Counted from the first letter of the stretch, positions 49,086 through 58,980 are shown. The stretch is 64,000 nt of DNA from Clavibacter michiganensis subsp. tessellarius (GCF_021922985.1 NZ_CP040788.1:1426001-1490000); one strand, 5' to 3'. Numbers and translations: made by a program. Notes: a model not told the origin generated them from the letters alone.

Positions 49086-50438
49086 ATGCATTCGATCAGC
49101 AGGAGACAGGCTCTGGGGGTGGGGGCCGCCGCGGCGGGGACGCTGGCCCTCGCGTCCTGCTCGGCACCGGGCGGGAGGCTGGTCAACTCCGACCCGCCGA
49201 TCCCCGCGGCCGCGCCGGGCGAGAAGGTCACGCTCACGTACTGGGCGTGGCTGAAGGACCTGCAGAAGGTCGCGGACGTCTGGAACGCGCAGAACCCGGA
49301 CATCCAGGTCGAGGCCGTCTGGATCCCCGGCGGCAACGCCGGCGGCTACAACAAGATGTACTCGGCCATCACCGCGGGCGGCGGGCCCGACATCGGGCAG
49401 GTCGAGCTCCGGCAGCTCCCCGAGTTCCTCCTCGCGAACGGGCTCGTGGACCTCACCCGCTACGGCGTCGAGGAGTACCGCGACCGCTACGACGATGCGC
49501 TGTGGAAGCAGGTCAGCTTCCAGGACGGCGTCTTCGGGATCCCGCAGGACTCCGGCCCCATGGCCTTCTACTACCAGCGCGAGCTCCTCGACCAGGTGGG
49601 CGGCCAGCCGCCCGCGACGTGGGACGACTGGGCCGCGCTCAGCGCCGAGGTGCGCACGACCGGCGCCGGCAACTACCTCGACTGCTTCCCCGTCTCCGAC
49701 GCCTCCGTGTTCACCTCCTACGCCACGCAGGCCGGGGCGAACTGGTTCAAGGTCGACGGCGAGCGCTGGGTCATCGACATGCTCGACGAGCGCACGATGG
49801 AGGTCGCCGCGTTCTTCGACAGGGCCATCGACGACGACGTGGTCAACACCTCGTACACGGCCTTCTCCCCGCCCTGGACCGCGGCCGCCGCGGACGGCAA
49901 GGTCTTCGGCGTCACGAGCGCCAGCTGGGGCGACGCCCTCATCCAGTCGGTCTCCGGCGGCGAGGGCAAGTGGAAGGTCGCGCCCATGCAGACGTGGTCC
50001 TTCGACGGGGCCTACGGGTCCAGCTACCTCGGCGGATCCACCGCGGCCGTGCTCGCGAACAGCAAGCACCCGGTCGAGGCGCTGAAGTTCATGACCTGGA
50101 TGACGACCTCGCCCGAGGGCATCGACGCGATGATCCAGAACTCCGGCATCGGCTGGTCGCCCTCCCCCGACTACATCGGCGCCGCCCGGCAGGAGCCCAG
50201 CGAGTGGTTCAGCGGCCAGAGCTACAACGAGGAGGTGTTCGCGCCCGCGGCGAAGGAGCAGAACCTCGAGTGGACCTGGTGCCCGCTCACGCAGTTCACG
50301 CTGAACACCCTGCAGGACGAGTTCCGCCGCAAGCTCACGAGCGGCCAGACCCTCGTCGAGTCCCTCCCCCTCGCGCAGGAGGCCGTGATCGAGGCCTTCC
50401 AGAACAAGGGCCTGCGCGTCGAGGCGGCCTCCGCATGA
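49086..50438 (+). CDS. Sugar ABC transporter substrate-binding lipoprotein
   Basis: 450-residue solute-binding protein. The signal has SRRQALG (twin arginines at residues 6-7), a hydrophobic core and a lipobox LASC with Cys25, so it is probably exported by Tat and lipid-anchored. The mature part follows the extracellular binding protein family 1 pattern (VTLTYWAWLKDL, ADVWNAQNPDIQV, and GGSTAAVLANSKHP). GGAGGGG precedes ATG 49086. It heads an operon with two permeases by 4-nt overlaps and lies just upstream of beta-galactosidase, so a galactoside is the likely ligand. Confidence 0.9.
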   Translation: MHSISRRQALGVGAAAAGTLALASCSAPGGRLVNSDPPIPAAAPGEKVTLTYWAWLKDLQKVADVWNAQNPDIQVEAVWIPGGNAGGYNKMYSAITAGGGPDIGQVELRQLPEFLLANGLVDLTRYGVEEYRDRYDDALWKQVSFQDGVFGIPQDSGPMAFYYQRELLDQVGGQPPATWDDWAALSAEVRTTGAGNYLDCFPVSDASVFTSYATQAGANWFKVDGERWVIDMLDERTMEVAAFFDRAIDDDVVNTSYTAFSPPWTAAAADGKVFGVTSASWGDALIQSVSGGEGKWKVAPMQTWSFDGAYGSSYLGGSTAAVLANSKHPVEALKFMTWMTTSPEGIDAMIQNSGIGWSPSPDYIGAARQEPSEWFSGQSYNEEVFAPAAKEQNLEWTWCPLTQFTLNTLQDEFRRKLTSGQTLVESLPLAQEAVIEAFQNKGLRVEAASA

Positions 50439-51451
50439 GCGTCGACACGCGACCGGAAAGCGGCGAGCGCGCCGCCACCCGTCCCGTCCGCGCCCCGCGC
50501 TCGGGCGTCTCGAAGGGGCAGCTGAAGAGGTCGCAGACCATCGCGCCGTGGATCCTGCTCGCGCCGTTCCTCGCGGTGTTCCTGCTGACGTTCGTCCTCC
50601 CCATCGTCTACGCGGTGTTCCAGTCGTTCACGACCGTGCGGCGGGAGGGCCTGTTCGGCGAGCAGGGCGTCACCACCGTGTTCGCGGGGCTGGAGAACTA
50701 CGCGCTCGCGCTCGCGAACGACGCCTTCACGGCGTCCATCGGCCGGGTGCTGCTGTTCGGCATCGTGCAGGTGCCGGTGATGATCATCCTCTGCACGATC
50801 CTCGCGCTCCTGCTCGAGTCGGCGTCGGCGAAGTGGCCCCAGTTCTTCCGGGCGGCGTACTTCATGCCGTACGGCGTGCCGGGCGTCATCGCGACGATCC
50901 TCTGGGGCTTCCTCTACATCCCGGGGCTCTCGCCCATCATCGACATCGGGCAGATGCTCGGGATCCAGCTCGACTTCCTCGGCGCCGGGACCGTGCTGTG
51001 GTCCATCGCGAACATCGTGACCTGGACCTACACGGGCTACAACATGCTCATCATCATCGCCCAGCTGAAGTCGATCCCCGGCGACGTGTACGAGGCCGCG
51101 CGCATCGACGGCGCGGGCGCCTGGCGCACCGCCATGTCGATCCAGCTGCCGCTCATCCGGCCGGCGCTCATCCTCGCGAGCGTGTTCTCGATCATCGGCA
51201 CGCTCCAGCTGTTCGCGGAGCCGCAGGTGCTCGCCACCTCGGCGCCGGCGATCGACTCGCAGTACACGCCGAACCTGTCCGCGTACACGACCGCCTTCTC
51301 GTACAACGACTACGGCGTGGCCGCCGCGCAGTCGGTGATCATCGCCCTCGCCGCGTTCGTCCTGTCGTTCGCGTTCCTGGGGCTCACGAACCGCACGCCC
51401 AAGGAGGAGCGGGAAGCCGCCGCCGCGAAGAAGAAGGAGGCGCGCGCATGA
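50435..51451 (+). CDS. Sugar ABC transporter permease (MalF-type)
   Basis: 338-residue inner-membrane permease with six helices after a 35-residue cytosolic N-terminus. The coupling motif EAARIDGAGAWRTAMSIQLPLIRP (about 214-237) is the EAA loop that contacts the ATPase. It starts at the overlapping ATGA of the binding protein and its stop overlaps the next ATG. No ATP-binding subunit lies in the operon, so a shared ATPase (MsiK-like) encoded elsewhere is expected. Confidence 0.9.
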   Translation: MSVDTRPESGERAATRPVRAPRSGVSKGQLKRSQTIAPWILLAPFLAVFLLTFVLPIVYAVFQSFTTVRREGLFGEQGVTTVFAGLENYALALANDAFTASIGRVLLFGIVQVPVMIILCTILALLLESASAKWPQFFRAAYFMPYGVPGVIATILWGFLYIPGLSPIIDIGQMLGIQLDFLGAGTVLWSIANIVTWTYTGYNMLIIIAQLKSIPGDVYEAARIDGAGAWRTAMSIQLPLIRPALILASVFSIIGTLQLFAEPQVLATSAPAIDSQYTPNLSAYTTAFSYNDYGVAAAQSVIIALAAFVLSFAFLGLTNRTPKEEREAAAAKKKEARA

Positions 51452-52416
51452 CCGCCACGGAGATCCGACCGACCACCGGCGGCGACGCCGGGGAGAAGGC
51501 GGAGCAGAAGCGCCTCGCGCAGGCCGCCGAGGCGAAGGTGAGCCGGCCGTCCAAGGCCGGGAGCACGCCGGGTGCCGGCACGAAGCCGGCGACCCGGATC
51601 ATCGTCACGGCGATCCTCGCCGTCGTCGCGCTGTACTTCCTCGTCCCCGTCTACTACGTCGTGGTCGCGGCCACGAAGACGACGGCCGACCTGTTCAGCA
51701 CCAACGGGTTCCTGTTCGCGAACATGAACCTCTGGCAGAACCTCACGATGGTGTTCACGTACGACGACGGCATCTTCGTGCGCTGGTTCCTGAACTCGGT
51801 GCTCTACGCCGGGGTGGGCGCGCTCATCGCGACGTACTTCGCGGCCGCCGGCGGGTACGCGCTCGCGAAGTACAAGTTCAAGGGATCGAACATCGTGTTC
51901 GGCACCATCCTCGGCGGCGTGCTCGTGCCGGGCACCGCCACCGCGCTGCCGCTGTTCCTGCTGTTCAGCAGCATGGGGCTCGCGAACACGTACTGGTCGG
52001 TGCTCATCCCGTCGCTCGTCTCGCCGTTCGGCCTGTTCCTCTGCCGGATCTACGCGCAGGCGTCGGTGGAGGACGCGGTGATCGAGTCGGGCCGGATCGA
52101 CGGGGCGAGCGAGCTGCGGATCTTCCACACGCTCGCGCTGCGCTCGATGACGCCCGCGCTCGTGACGGTGTTCCTCTTCCAGCTCGTCGGCATCTGGAAC
52201 AACTACTTCCTGCCGCTGATCATGCTGGCCGACGACAAGCTGTACCCGATCACGCTCGGCCTCAACAACTGGCGGAGCCAGGTCGACCGGCTGCCCGAGT
52301 TCTACCAGCTCACCACCGGCGGCGTGCTCGTCTCGATCATCCCGCTCATCGCGGCGATGATCGTGCTCCAGCGCTTCTGGCGGGGCGGTCTGACCGACGG
52401 CGCCGTGAAGGGCTGA
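51448..52416 (+). CDS. Sugar ABC transporter permease (MalG-type)
   Basis: 322-residue partner permease with six helices; the N-terminal ~45 residues are charged and Lys/Ala-rich. The EAA-like loop reads ESGRIDGASELRIFHTLALRSMTP, with the glutamate and glycine conserved. ATG 51448 overlaps the upstream stop. The conserved C-terminal LQRFWRGGLTDGAVKG end is typical of MalG-type sugar permeases. A strong terminator follows, so beta-galactosidase has a separate promoter or depends on read-through. Confidence 0.9.
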   Translation: MTATEIRPTTGGDAGEKAEQKRLAQAAEAKVSRPSKAGSTPGAGTKPATRIIVTAILAVVALYFLVPVYYVVVAATKTTADLFSTNGFLFANMNLWQNLTMVFTYDDGIFVRWFLNSVLYAGVGALIATYFAAAGGYALAKYKFKGSNIVFGTILGGVLVPGTATALPLFLLFSSMGLANTYWSVLIPSLVSPFGLFLCRIYAQASVEDAVIESGRIDGASELRIFHTLALRSMTPALVTVFLFQLVGIWNNYFLPLIMLADDKLYPITLGLNNWRSQVDRLPEFYQLTTGGVLVSIIPLIAAMIVLQRFWRGGLTDGAVKG

Positions 52417-52436
52417 CGCCCGCCCGCGCACGGATC

Positions 52437-52474
52437 GCGGACGGCCGGGCGGGGCGACCTGCCCGGCCGTCCGC
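52437..52474 (+). terminator. Terminator of the sugar ABC operon
   Basis: Perfect 14-bp stem GCGGACGGCCGGGC with its complement (52437-52450 with 52461-52474), 10-nt loop, 21 nt after the permease stop. Confidence 0.83.
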
Positions 52475-52553
52475 GCATTCGGCGCGGCGCCCCCGGACCC
52501 ACGATGATGGATGCGCGGCACGTCGCCGCCCCCGCCCACGCGCAAGGAAGCCC

Positions 52554-55500
52554 ATGACGCACGCCCTCCCCTACTTCGAGGACTTCGCCCCCACGACGGG
52601 CCCCGCCCGACGTCCCCGTTCCTGCCTGCACTCCGATGCCCCCCGCATCGTGCTGAACGGCGACTGGCGGTTCCGCCTCTCCCCCACCCCGCGCGGCCTC
52701 TCCGACGAGATGGCCGACCCGGCGTTCGACGACTCCGGCTGGGACGAGATCCCCGTGCCGAGCCACTGGGTGCTCGGCCAGGACGGCCGCTTCGGCCTCC
52801 CCGCCTACACGAACGTGCAGTACCCGTTCCCGGTCGAGCCGCCGTTCGTGCCCGACGAGAACCCCACGGGCGACTACCGCGTCGAGGTCGACGTGCCCAC
52901 CGACTGGGAGTCGCTCGAGCGCGTCGTGCTCCGCTTCGAGGGCGTCGAGTCCGCCTTCAAGGTGTGGCTGAACGGCGACGCGGTCGGCACCGCGATGGGC
53001 TCGCGCCTCTCGCACGAGTTCGACGTCACCCAGTTCCTCCGCCCGGGCGTCAACGTGCTCGCCGTGCGCGTGCACCAGTGGTCGATCGCGAGCTACCTCG
53101 AGGACCAGGACCAGTGGTGGATGCCCGGCATCTTCCGCGACGTCACCCTCCTCGGCCGCCCCGAGGGCGGCATCGACGACGCGTGGACCCGCGCCGAGTA
53201 CGACCACGAGACGGGCGCGGGCACCGTGCACGTCGAGGTCGACGCCGAGCCGAGCGCCTTCCCCGTCACGTTCGAGGTCGAGGATCTCGGCATCCACGTC
53301 ACGTGGGACACCCCGGACGACGTCGCGCCCGTGCACGTCGACCGCGTCGAGCCGTGGAGCGCCGAGAGCCCCACGCAGTACCAGGGCTTCCTCCGCACGA
53401 ACGTCGAGGCGCTCTCCATCCGCCTCGGCTTCCGCACCGTGCGGATCGAGGGCGACCGCTTCCTCGTCAACGGCCGCCGCGTCGTCTTCCACGGCGTCAA
53501 CCGGCACGAGGCCCACCCCGAGCGCGGCCGCGTCTTCGACGAGGAGCACGCGCACGCCGACATGCTGCTGATGAAGCAGCACAACGTCAACGCGATCCGC
53601 ACGAGCCACTACCCGCCGCACCCGCGCGTGCTCGACCTCGCCGACGAGCTCGGCTTCTGGGTCATCGACGAGTGCGACCTCGAGACCCACGGCTTCGAGT
53701 TCGGCGGCTGGGTCGGCAACCCCAGCGACGACCCGCGCTTCGCCGACCACTACCTCGACCGCATCGAGCGAACCATCGAGCGCGACAAGAACCACCCCTC
53801 GATCGTCATGTGGTCGCTCGGCAACGAGGCCGGCACCGGCCGGAACCTCGCCGCCATGTCGGCCTGGGTGCACCGCCGCGACCCCGGCCGCCCCGTGCAC
53901 TACGAGGGCGACTACACGGGCGAGTACACCGACGTCTACTCGCGCATGTACTCGAACCTGCAGGAGACCGAGTCCATCGGCAGCGACGTGATCCCCGGCG
54001 ACCTGCTCGGCTGCACGCCCGGCGAGGGCATGCGCCAGCGCTCGAAGCCCTTCATCCTCTGCGAGTACGTGCACGCCATGGGCAACGGCCCCGGCCAGAT
54101 CGGCGAGTACGAGGACCTCGTGCTCCGCTACCCGCGCCTCCACGGCGGCTTCGTGTGGGAGTGGCGCGACCACGGCATCCTCACCGAGACCGCGGGCGGC
54201 GAGGCGTTCTACGCCTACGGCGGCGACTTCGGCGAGGTCGTGCACGACGGCAACTTCGTGATGGACGGCATGGTCCTCCCCGACGACACCCCCACGCCCG
54301 GCCTCGCCGAGTACAAGGCCGTCGTGCAGCCCATCGCGTTCCGGCTCGAGCGGGAGGGCGGATCCGCGTCCCTCGTCGTGGAGAGCCGCTACCACTCGAT
54401 CTCCACCGCGCTCACGAGCCTCGTCTGGGTGCTCGCGGTCGACGGCGACGACGTCGCGACCGGGGTCCTCGACGCCGCGCCCGTCGCGGCAGGCGACACC
54501 GTGCGGATCCCGCTGCCCGCCGACGCGCTCGACGCGGGCGACCTCGCGGGCGGCGCCGACGCGGGCTCCGCGCCCGAGGTCTGGCTCACGGTGCAGGCGA
54601 TCCTCCGCGACGACGAGCCCTGGGCCGAGGCCGGCCACGTGGTCGCCGTGGAGCAGTTCGACCTCACGCCCGCGCCGCGTCCCGTCGTGCCCGCCCGCTG
54701 GGTCGACGCCGACGAGGAGGCGTACCCCGACTCCGGCGCCACGCGCCTCACCCTCGGCGACGGCGAGTTCGACCTCGCCACCGGCCGCCTCGTGCGGCTC
54801 GGCTCGCTCGAGGTCGACGGCCCGCGCCTCGAGCTGTGGCGCGCGCCCACCGACAACGACCGCAGCGACAGCAGCGGCTCCTACGAGCTGGCGGATCCGC
54901 GCCTCACCTTCGGCAAGGGCGTCCCCGGTCCGTCGAGCGAGGCGCGCTGGCGCCAGGCCGGCCTCGACCGGCTGACCCACCGGGTCCGCTCGGTGAAGGT
55001 CGGATCCGGCTCGCTCACGGTCGTCGTGCGCACGAGCGCGGCGCAGTCCTTCGACTCGGTCGACACGACGTACTGCTGGACCGAGGGCGCCGACGGCACG
55101 CTGGGCCTGCGCGTCGACATCGTGCCGAGCGCCGGCTGGGCCATCACGTGGCCGCGCGTCGGGATCCGCATCGACCTGCCCGCGAGCGTCACGAACGCGG
55201 AGTGGTTCGGCACGGGCCCGTTCGAGTCGTACCCCGACTCCCGCCGCGCGGCGCTCGTCGGCCGGTTCTCGTCGCTCGTCGACGACCTGGGCGCCGTGTA
55301 CTCGCGGCCGCAGGAGACCGGCCACCGCAGCGACCTGCGCGAGCTCGAGCTCGGCACCTTCGACGGCGAGGGCGGCATCGTGATCCACGCCGCCCCCGAC
55401 ACCGCGGGCCGCCGCCCCGGCTTCACGGCCTCGCGGCACACGCCGCAGGAGCTCGACCGGGCGGCGCACCCGCACGAGCTGCCCGCCAGCGAGGCGGTGC

Positions 55501-55622
55501 ACCTGTACATCGACGCCGCGCAGCACGGGCTCGGCTCGCGCGCGTGCGGGCTCGACGTGCTGCCCGAGCACCAGCTGTGGCCCTCGGCCCGCACGCTGGA
55601 GCTCACCATCCGCAGCCGCTGA
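52554..55622 (+). CDS. Beta-galactosidase, LacZ type (GH2)
   Basis: 1022-residue GH2 enzyme, close to E. coli LacZ in length. Order: jelly-roll domain 1 (to ~210), two immunoglobulin-like domains, TIM barrel (about 300-590) with FHGVNRHEAHPERGR, then the C-terminal super-sandwich. The acid/base is Glu425 in GNEAGTG and the nucleophile Glu504 in LCEYVHAMGNG. It hydrolyses lactose or plant-derived beta-galactosides. AAGGAAG precedes ATG 52554. No signal peptide, so it acts on sugars brought in by the transporter just upstream. Confidence 0.93.
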   Translation: MTHALPYFEDFAPTTGPARRPRSCLHSDAPRIVLNGDWRFRLSPTPRGLSDEMADPAFDDSGWDEIPVPSHWVLGQDGRFGLPAYTNVQYPFPVEPPFVPDENPTGDYRVEVDVPTDWESLERVVLRFEGVESAFKVWLNGDAVGTAMGSRLSHEFDVTQFLRPGVNVLAVRVHQWSIASYLEDQDQWWMPGIFRDVTLLGRPEGGIDDAWTRAEYDHETGAGTVHVEVDAEPSAFPVTFEVEDLGIHVTWDTPDDVAPVHVDRVEPWSAESPTQYQGFLRTNVEALSIRLGFRTVRIEGDRFLVNGRRVVFHGVNRHEAHPERGRVFDEEHAHADMLLMKQHNVNAIRTSHYPPHPRVLDLADELGFWVIDECDLETHGFEFGGWVGNPSDDPRFADHYLDRIERTIERDKNHPSIVMWSLGNEAGTGRNLAAMSAWVHRRDPGRPVHYEGDYTGEYTDVYSRMYSNLQETESIGSDVIPGDLLGCTPGEGMRQRSKPFILCEYVHAMGNGPGQIGEYEDLVLRYPRLHGGFVWEWRDHGILTETAGGEAFYAYGGDFGEVVHDGNFVMDGMVLPDDTPTPGLAEYKAVVQPIAFRLEREGGSASLVVESRYHSISTALTSLVWVLAVDGDDVATGVLDAAPVAAGDTVRIPLPADALDAGDLAGGADAGSAPEVWLTVQAILRDDEPWAEAGHVVAVEQFDLTPAPRPVVPARWVDADEEAYPDSGATRLTLGDGEFDLATGRLVRLGSLEVDGPRLELWRAPTDNDRSDSSGSYELADPRLTFGKGVPGPSSEARWRQAGLDRLTHRVRSVKVGSGSLTVVVRTSAAQSFDSVDTTYCWTEGADGTLGLRVDIVPSAGWAITWPRVGIRIDLPASVTNAEWFGTGPFESYPDSRRAALVGRFSSLVDDLGAVYSRPQETGHRSDLRELELGTFDGEGGIVIHAAPDTAGRRPGFTASRHTPQELDRAAHPHELPASEAVHLYIDAAQHGLGSRACGLDVLPEHQLWPSARTLELTIRSR

Positions 55623-55634
55623 CGCGGAGCGGGA

Positions 55635-55660
55635 CCGGGTCGCCCGTCCGGGCGGCCCGG
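55635..55660 (+). terminator. Terminator after lacZ
   Basis: 11-bp stem (55635-55645 with 55650-55660, one G-U pair) with a 4-nt loop, 12 nt after the stop. Confidence 0.7.
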
Positions 55661-55732
55661 CGCCCGCCCTTCTCCCCGGAGGGCGAGCAAGCTGGAGACG
55701 ACGGCGTCCGATGGCGGGCGCGAGGAGGACGC

Positions 55733-57019
55733 ATGACCGACACCATCGAGCAGGGCACCGCGGGCACCAACTGGGCCGGCAACTACGCGTATCGGGCCCG
55801 CGAGGTCCATTCGCCGACGAGCGTCGAGGAGCTGCGGACGATCGTCCGCGAGGCGACGCGCATCCGCGTCCTCGGATCCCGCCACTCGTTCAACGACATC
55901 GCCGACTCGGAGGTGCTGGTCTCGCTCGCCGAGCTGCCGGCCGACCTCGTGATCGACCGCGACGCCAGCACCGTCACCTTCTCCGCGGGCCTCGCCTACG
56001 GCAAGCTCGCGGAGCTCCTCGGCGAGGAGGGCCTCGCGATCCACAACCTCGCCTCGCTGCCGCACATCTCGGTCGGCGGCGCCATCGCGACGGCGACCCA
56101 CGGGTCCGGCATCGGCAACGGCAACCTCGGCACGGCGGTCGCGGCGCTGGAGATGATCACGGCCGACGGCGAGACGGTGACGTACCGCCGCGGGGACGAC
56201 GACTTCGACGGCGTCGTGGTGGGCCTCGGCGCGCTCGGCGTCGTCACGCGCGTCACCCTCGACGTCGAGCCCGCCTACCTCGTGCGCCAGCGCGTGTTCG
56301 AGGGCCTGTCGTGGGACGCGTTCGACGAGAACCTCGAGGACGTCTTCGGCGGCGCCTACAGCGTCAGCGTCTTCACGCGCTTCGGCGAGGCCACCGACCA
56401 GGTGTGGCTGAAGAGCCGCGTGCAGCTCGACGTCGACGGCCAGCCCGAGGACGAGGTCGTCATGGCCGACTACTTCGGGGCGCCCGCCGCGACGGAGGAG
56501 CGTCACCCGATCCTCGGCATCGATCCGGTGAACAGCACGTCCCAGCTCGGGGTCGTGGGCCTCTGGTCCGACCGCCTCTCGCACTTCAAGATGGGCTTCA
56601 CTCCGAGCGACGGCGAGGAGATCCAGTCCGAGTTCCACGTGCCGCTCGACCGGGCCGTGGAGGCCGTGCGGGCGCTGCGGGAGATGGGCGACCGGATCCG
56701 CCCGATCCTCCTCGTGTGCGAGCTCCGCGCCGTCGCCGAGGACAGCCTCTGGCTGAGCCCCCAGAACGGGCAGGCGACCATCGGCCTGCACTTCACGTGG
56801 AAGCGCGACCAGGAGGCCGTCGAGGCGCTGCTCGTGGAGCTCGAGGCGGCCATCCGGCCCTTCGGCGCCCGCCCGCACTGGGGCAAGGTCTTCACCGCGA
56901 CGGCGGCCGACATCGCCCCGCTGTACCCGCGATCCGGCGACTTCCTGGCCCTCGTCGAGCGCCTCGACCCGACGGCCAAGTTCCGCAACGCGTGGTTCGA
57001 GCGCGCGCTCCTCGGCTGA
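55733..57019 (+). CDS. Alditol (xylitol) oxidase, AldO-like
   Basis: 428-residue VAO-family flavoprotein that oxidises alditols such as xylitol or sorbitol to aldoses with oxygen. His51 in GSRHSFN corresponds to the covalent FAD histidine of AldO; SVGGAIATATHGSGIGNGNL is the FAD loop. The active-site trio Glu330, Arg332 (CELRA) and Lys385 (HWGKVF) lines up with AldO E320, R322 and K375. GAGGAGG lies 5 nt before ATG 55733. L-gulono-lactone oxidase relatives lack this trio, so alditol oxidase is favoured. It stands alone. Confidence 0.88.
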   Translation: MTDTIEQGTAGTNWAGNYAYRAREVHSPTSVEELRTIVREATRIRVLGSRHSFNDIADSEVLVSLAELPADLVIDRDASTVTFSAGLAYGKLAELLGEEGLAIHNLASLPHISVGGAIATATHGSGIGNGNLGTAVAALEMITADGETVTYRRGDDDFDGVVVGLGALGVVTRVTLDVEPAYLVRQRVFEGLSWDAFDENLEDVFGGAYSVSVFTRFGEATDQVWLKSRVQLDVDGQPEDEVVMADYFGAPAATEERHPILGIDPVNSTSQLGVVGLWSDRLSHFKMGFTPSDGEEIQSEFHVPLDRAVEAVRALREMGDRIRPILLVCELRAVAEDSLWLSPQNGQATIGLHFTWKRDQEAVEALLVELEAAIRPFGARPHWGKVFTATAADIAPLYPRSGDFLALVERLDPTAKFRNAWFERALLG

Positions 57020-57119
57020 CCCGCATCCGCCGCTGACCGGGACCGCACCCGGGATGCGCGACGCGCCGACGCCCGCGTCAGCGCGCCGCGGATCCCGGGT
57101 CGGCGGGGAGAACGGCGCG

Positions 57120-57125
57120 TAGGGT
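57120..57125 (+). promoter_or_regulatory. -10 element, probable leaderless promoter
   Basis: TAGGGT, then 7 nt, then ATG 57133. It supports ATG 57133 over the GTG inside this element (57124). Confidence 0.55.
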
Positions 57126-57132
57126 GAGCACC

Positions 57133-57402
57133 ATGGCGCCCGAGACCTCCTCCTACGTACCTGCCCCCGGGCGGATCACGATGTTCTCCACCACCTGGTG
57201 CGGCTACTGCCGCCGGCTCAAGTCGCAGCTCGACCGCGCGGGCATCGGCTACGACGAGGTCGACATCGAGCAGGTGCCCGGCACCGCGGAGCTCGTGGAG
57301 GCCATCAACGGCGGCAACCAGACCGTCCCGACCGTGCTGTTCCCCGACGGCTCGTCCGCCACCAACCCGTCGCTCGCCGACGTGACCGCGAAGGTGGCCT
57401 GA
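57133..57402 (+). CDS. Mycoredoxin / glutaredoxin-like thiol oxidoreductase
   Basis: 89-residue thioredoxin-fold protein with the redox motif WCGYC (Cys23 and Cys26), the cis-proline segment VPTVLFPDG, and NPS near the end. The CGYC sequence and actinobacterial background indicate mycoredoxin, which reduces mycothiol mixed disulfides. The start at 57133 keeps the usual short N-terminus. The next gene, maltokinase, begins 4 nt after its stop, so the two are probably co-transcribed, although their roles are not obviously linked. Confidence 0.87.
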   Translation: MAPETSSYVPAPGRITMFSTTWCGYCRRLKSQLDRAGIGYDEVDIEQVPGTAELVEAINGGNQTVPTVLFPDGSSATNPSLADVTAKVA

Positions 57403-57405
57403 GCC

Positions 57406-58875
57406 ATGCAGCACCACGACCTCAGCGAGATCCCCGACTTCCTCGCCGCGTGGATGCGCGAGCAGCGCTGGTTCGCCTCCAAGGGCACCGAGCCGCGCCT
57501 CGAGCGCATCGGCGGCTGGAGCTTCAGCGACGAGGGCTGGTTCGCCCGCATCGAGACGCACCTGATCATCGACCACGGCAGCGCGAAGCCCGTCCTGTAC
57601 CAGGTGCCGCTCACCTACCGGCAGGCGCCGCTGGAGGAGCTGAAGCCCTTCCACATCGGCACGACCGTCGAGGACGACGGCGTCGAGCTGCACGTCTACG
57701 ACGGCCCGCACGACCCCGCGTACGCGTGGGCGCTCATCCGCACGATCCTCGACGACCGCGAGGCCGACGTCGACGAGACCTCGCTCGGCGCGACGGCCCG
57801 CGGCCAGCGCCAGCCGGGCGTGGAGATCGCGACCGTCGTCGGATCGCACGTGCTCTCGGGCGAGCAGTCGAACACCTCGATCATCTACGACATGGTCTCC
57901 GCCGACGGCCAGGCCATCAACCCGATGATCGTCAAGGTCTTCCGCGCGCTGCACCACGGCGAGAACCCCGACGTCGTGCTCCAGTCCGCCATCGCGGGCG
58001 CCGGATCCCGGCTCGTCCCGCAGACCATGGGCAGCGTGCTCGCCCAGTGGAGCGACTCCGGCCGCGAGGAGGGACGGGCCATCGGCCACGTCGCCTTCGC
58101 GCAGGAGTTCCTGCCCGGCGTGACCGACGCCTGGCGCGTCGCGCTCCGCGCCGCCGAGGCCGACGCCGACTTCCAGGCCGAGGCCCGCGCGCTCGGCGAG
58201 GCCACGGCCGACGTGCACGCCACGCTCGCCGCCGCGCTCCCCACCGTCGAGGCCACGCCCGACGTGATCGAGGGGATCATGGTCAGCTTCCGCCGCCGCC
58301 ACGCGACGGCCGAGCGCGAGGTCCCCGAGATCGCCGCGTTCCACGACGCCATCGCGAGCGTGTACGACGCCGCCGAGAAGGGCGAGTGGCCCAAGCTGCA
58401 GCGCATCCACGGCGACTACCACCTCGGCCAGGTGCTCTCGGTGCCGAACCGCGGCTGGGTCCTCCTCGACTTCGAGGGCGAGCCGCTCCGGCCGATGCAC
58501 GAGCGCTCGCTCCCCGACGTCACGCTCCGCGACGTCGCCGGCATGCTCCGCTCGTTCGACTACGTCGCCGGCTCCTACGCGCTCGCGCACCCCGGCAAGT
58601 CGGCCGCCACGTGGGCGTCCGCCGCCCGCCGCGCGTTCGTCGACGGCTACATCGCCCGCTCCGGCACCGACCTCCGCGCGAACCGGGCCCTGCTCGACGC
58701 GTTCGAGATCGACAAGGCCGTGTACGAGGCGATCTACGAGGTGCGCAACCGGCCCGGCTGGCTGTCGATCCCGCTGCAGGCCGTCGCGCGCCTCGCCACC
58801 CGCTCGAGCACGCTCGGCGCGGCGACCACGCCGGGCGCGACCGGGCCGCGCGAGGCGGGGCCGATCACCTCCTGA
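57406..58875 (+). CDS. Maltokinase (Mak/Pep2-like)
   Basis: 489-residue kinase that makes maltose 1-phosphate for the GlgE alpha-glucan pathway. An N-terminal cap domain (RWFASKG) precedes an aminoglycoside-phosphotransferase-like fold with VLSGEQSNTSIIY near 155, the catalytic loop HGDYHLGQVL (about residue 343) and DFEGEP for metal. A GIMVSFRRRH helix lies between. GlgE and TreS are not in the window. ATG 57406 is chosen with the preceding stop 4 nt away. The C-terminal 30 residues are Thr/Gly/Ala-rich and probably disordered. Confidence 0.9.
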   Translation: MQHHDLSEIPDFLAAWMREQRWFASKGTEPRLERIGGWSFSDEGWFARIETHLIIDHGSAKPVLYQVPLTYRQAPLEELKPFHIGTTVEDDGVELHVYDGPHDPAYAWALIRTILDDREADVDETSLGATARGQRQPGVEIATVVGSHVLSGEQSNTSIIYDMVSADGQAINPMIVKVFRALHHGENPDVVLQSAIAGAGSRLVPQTMGSVLAQWSDSGREEGRAIGHVAFAQEFLPGVTDAWRVALRAAEADADFQAEARALGEATADVHATLAAALPTVEATPDVIEGIMVSFRRRHATAEREVPEIAAFHDAIASVYDAAEKGEWPKLQRIHGDYHLGQVLSVPNRGWVLLDFEGEPLRPMHERSLPDVTLRDVAGMLRSFDYVAGSYALAHPGKSAATWASAARRAFVDGYIARSGTDLRANRALLDAFEIDKAVYEAIYEVRNRPGWLSIPLQAVARLATRSSTLGAATTPGATGPREAGPITS

Positions 58876-58980
58876 TCCGCGGGACGCAGGGCGCGTGCTG
58901 TGCCGGGTCTGTGCACTTCTCCGACGCCAACACCGAAATGCCTTTTATCTTTCACCCGCGGCAATGAGGCTGCAGTGAAC

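Noticed and set aside
57124..57132. GTG start for the mycoredoxin gene
   Set aside because: This GTG lies in the -10 element and would not be transcribed from the predicted leaderless promoter.
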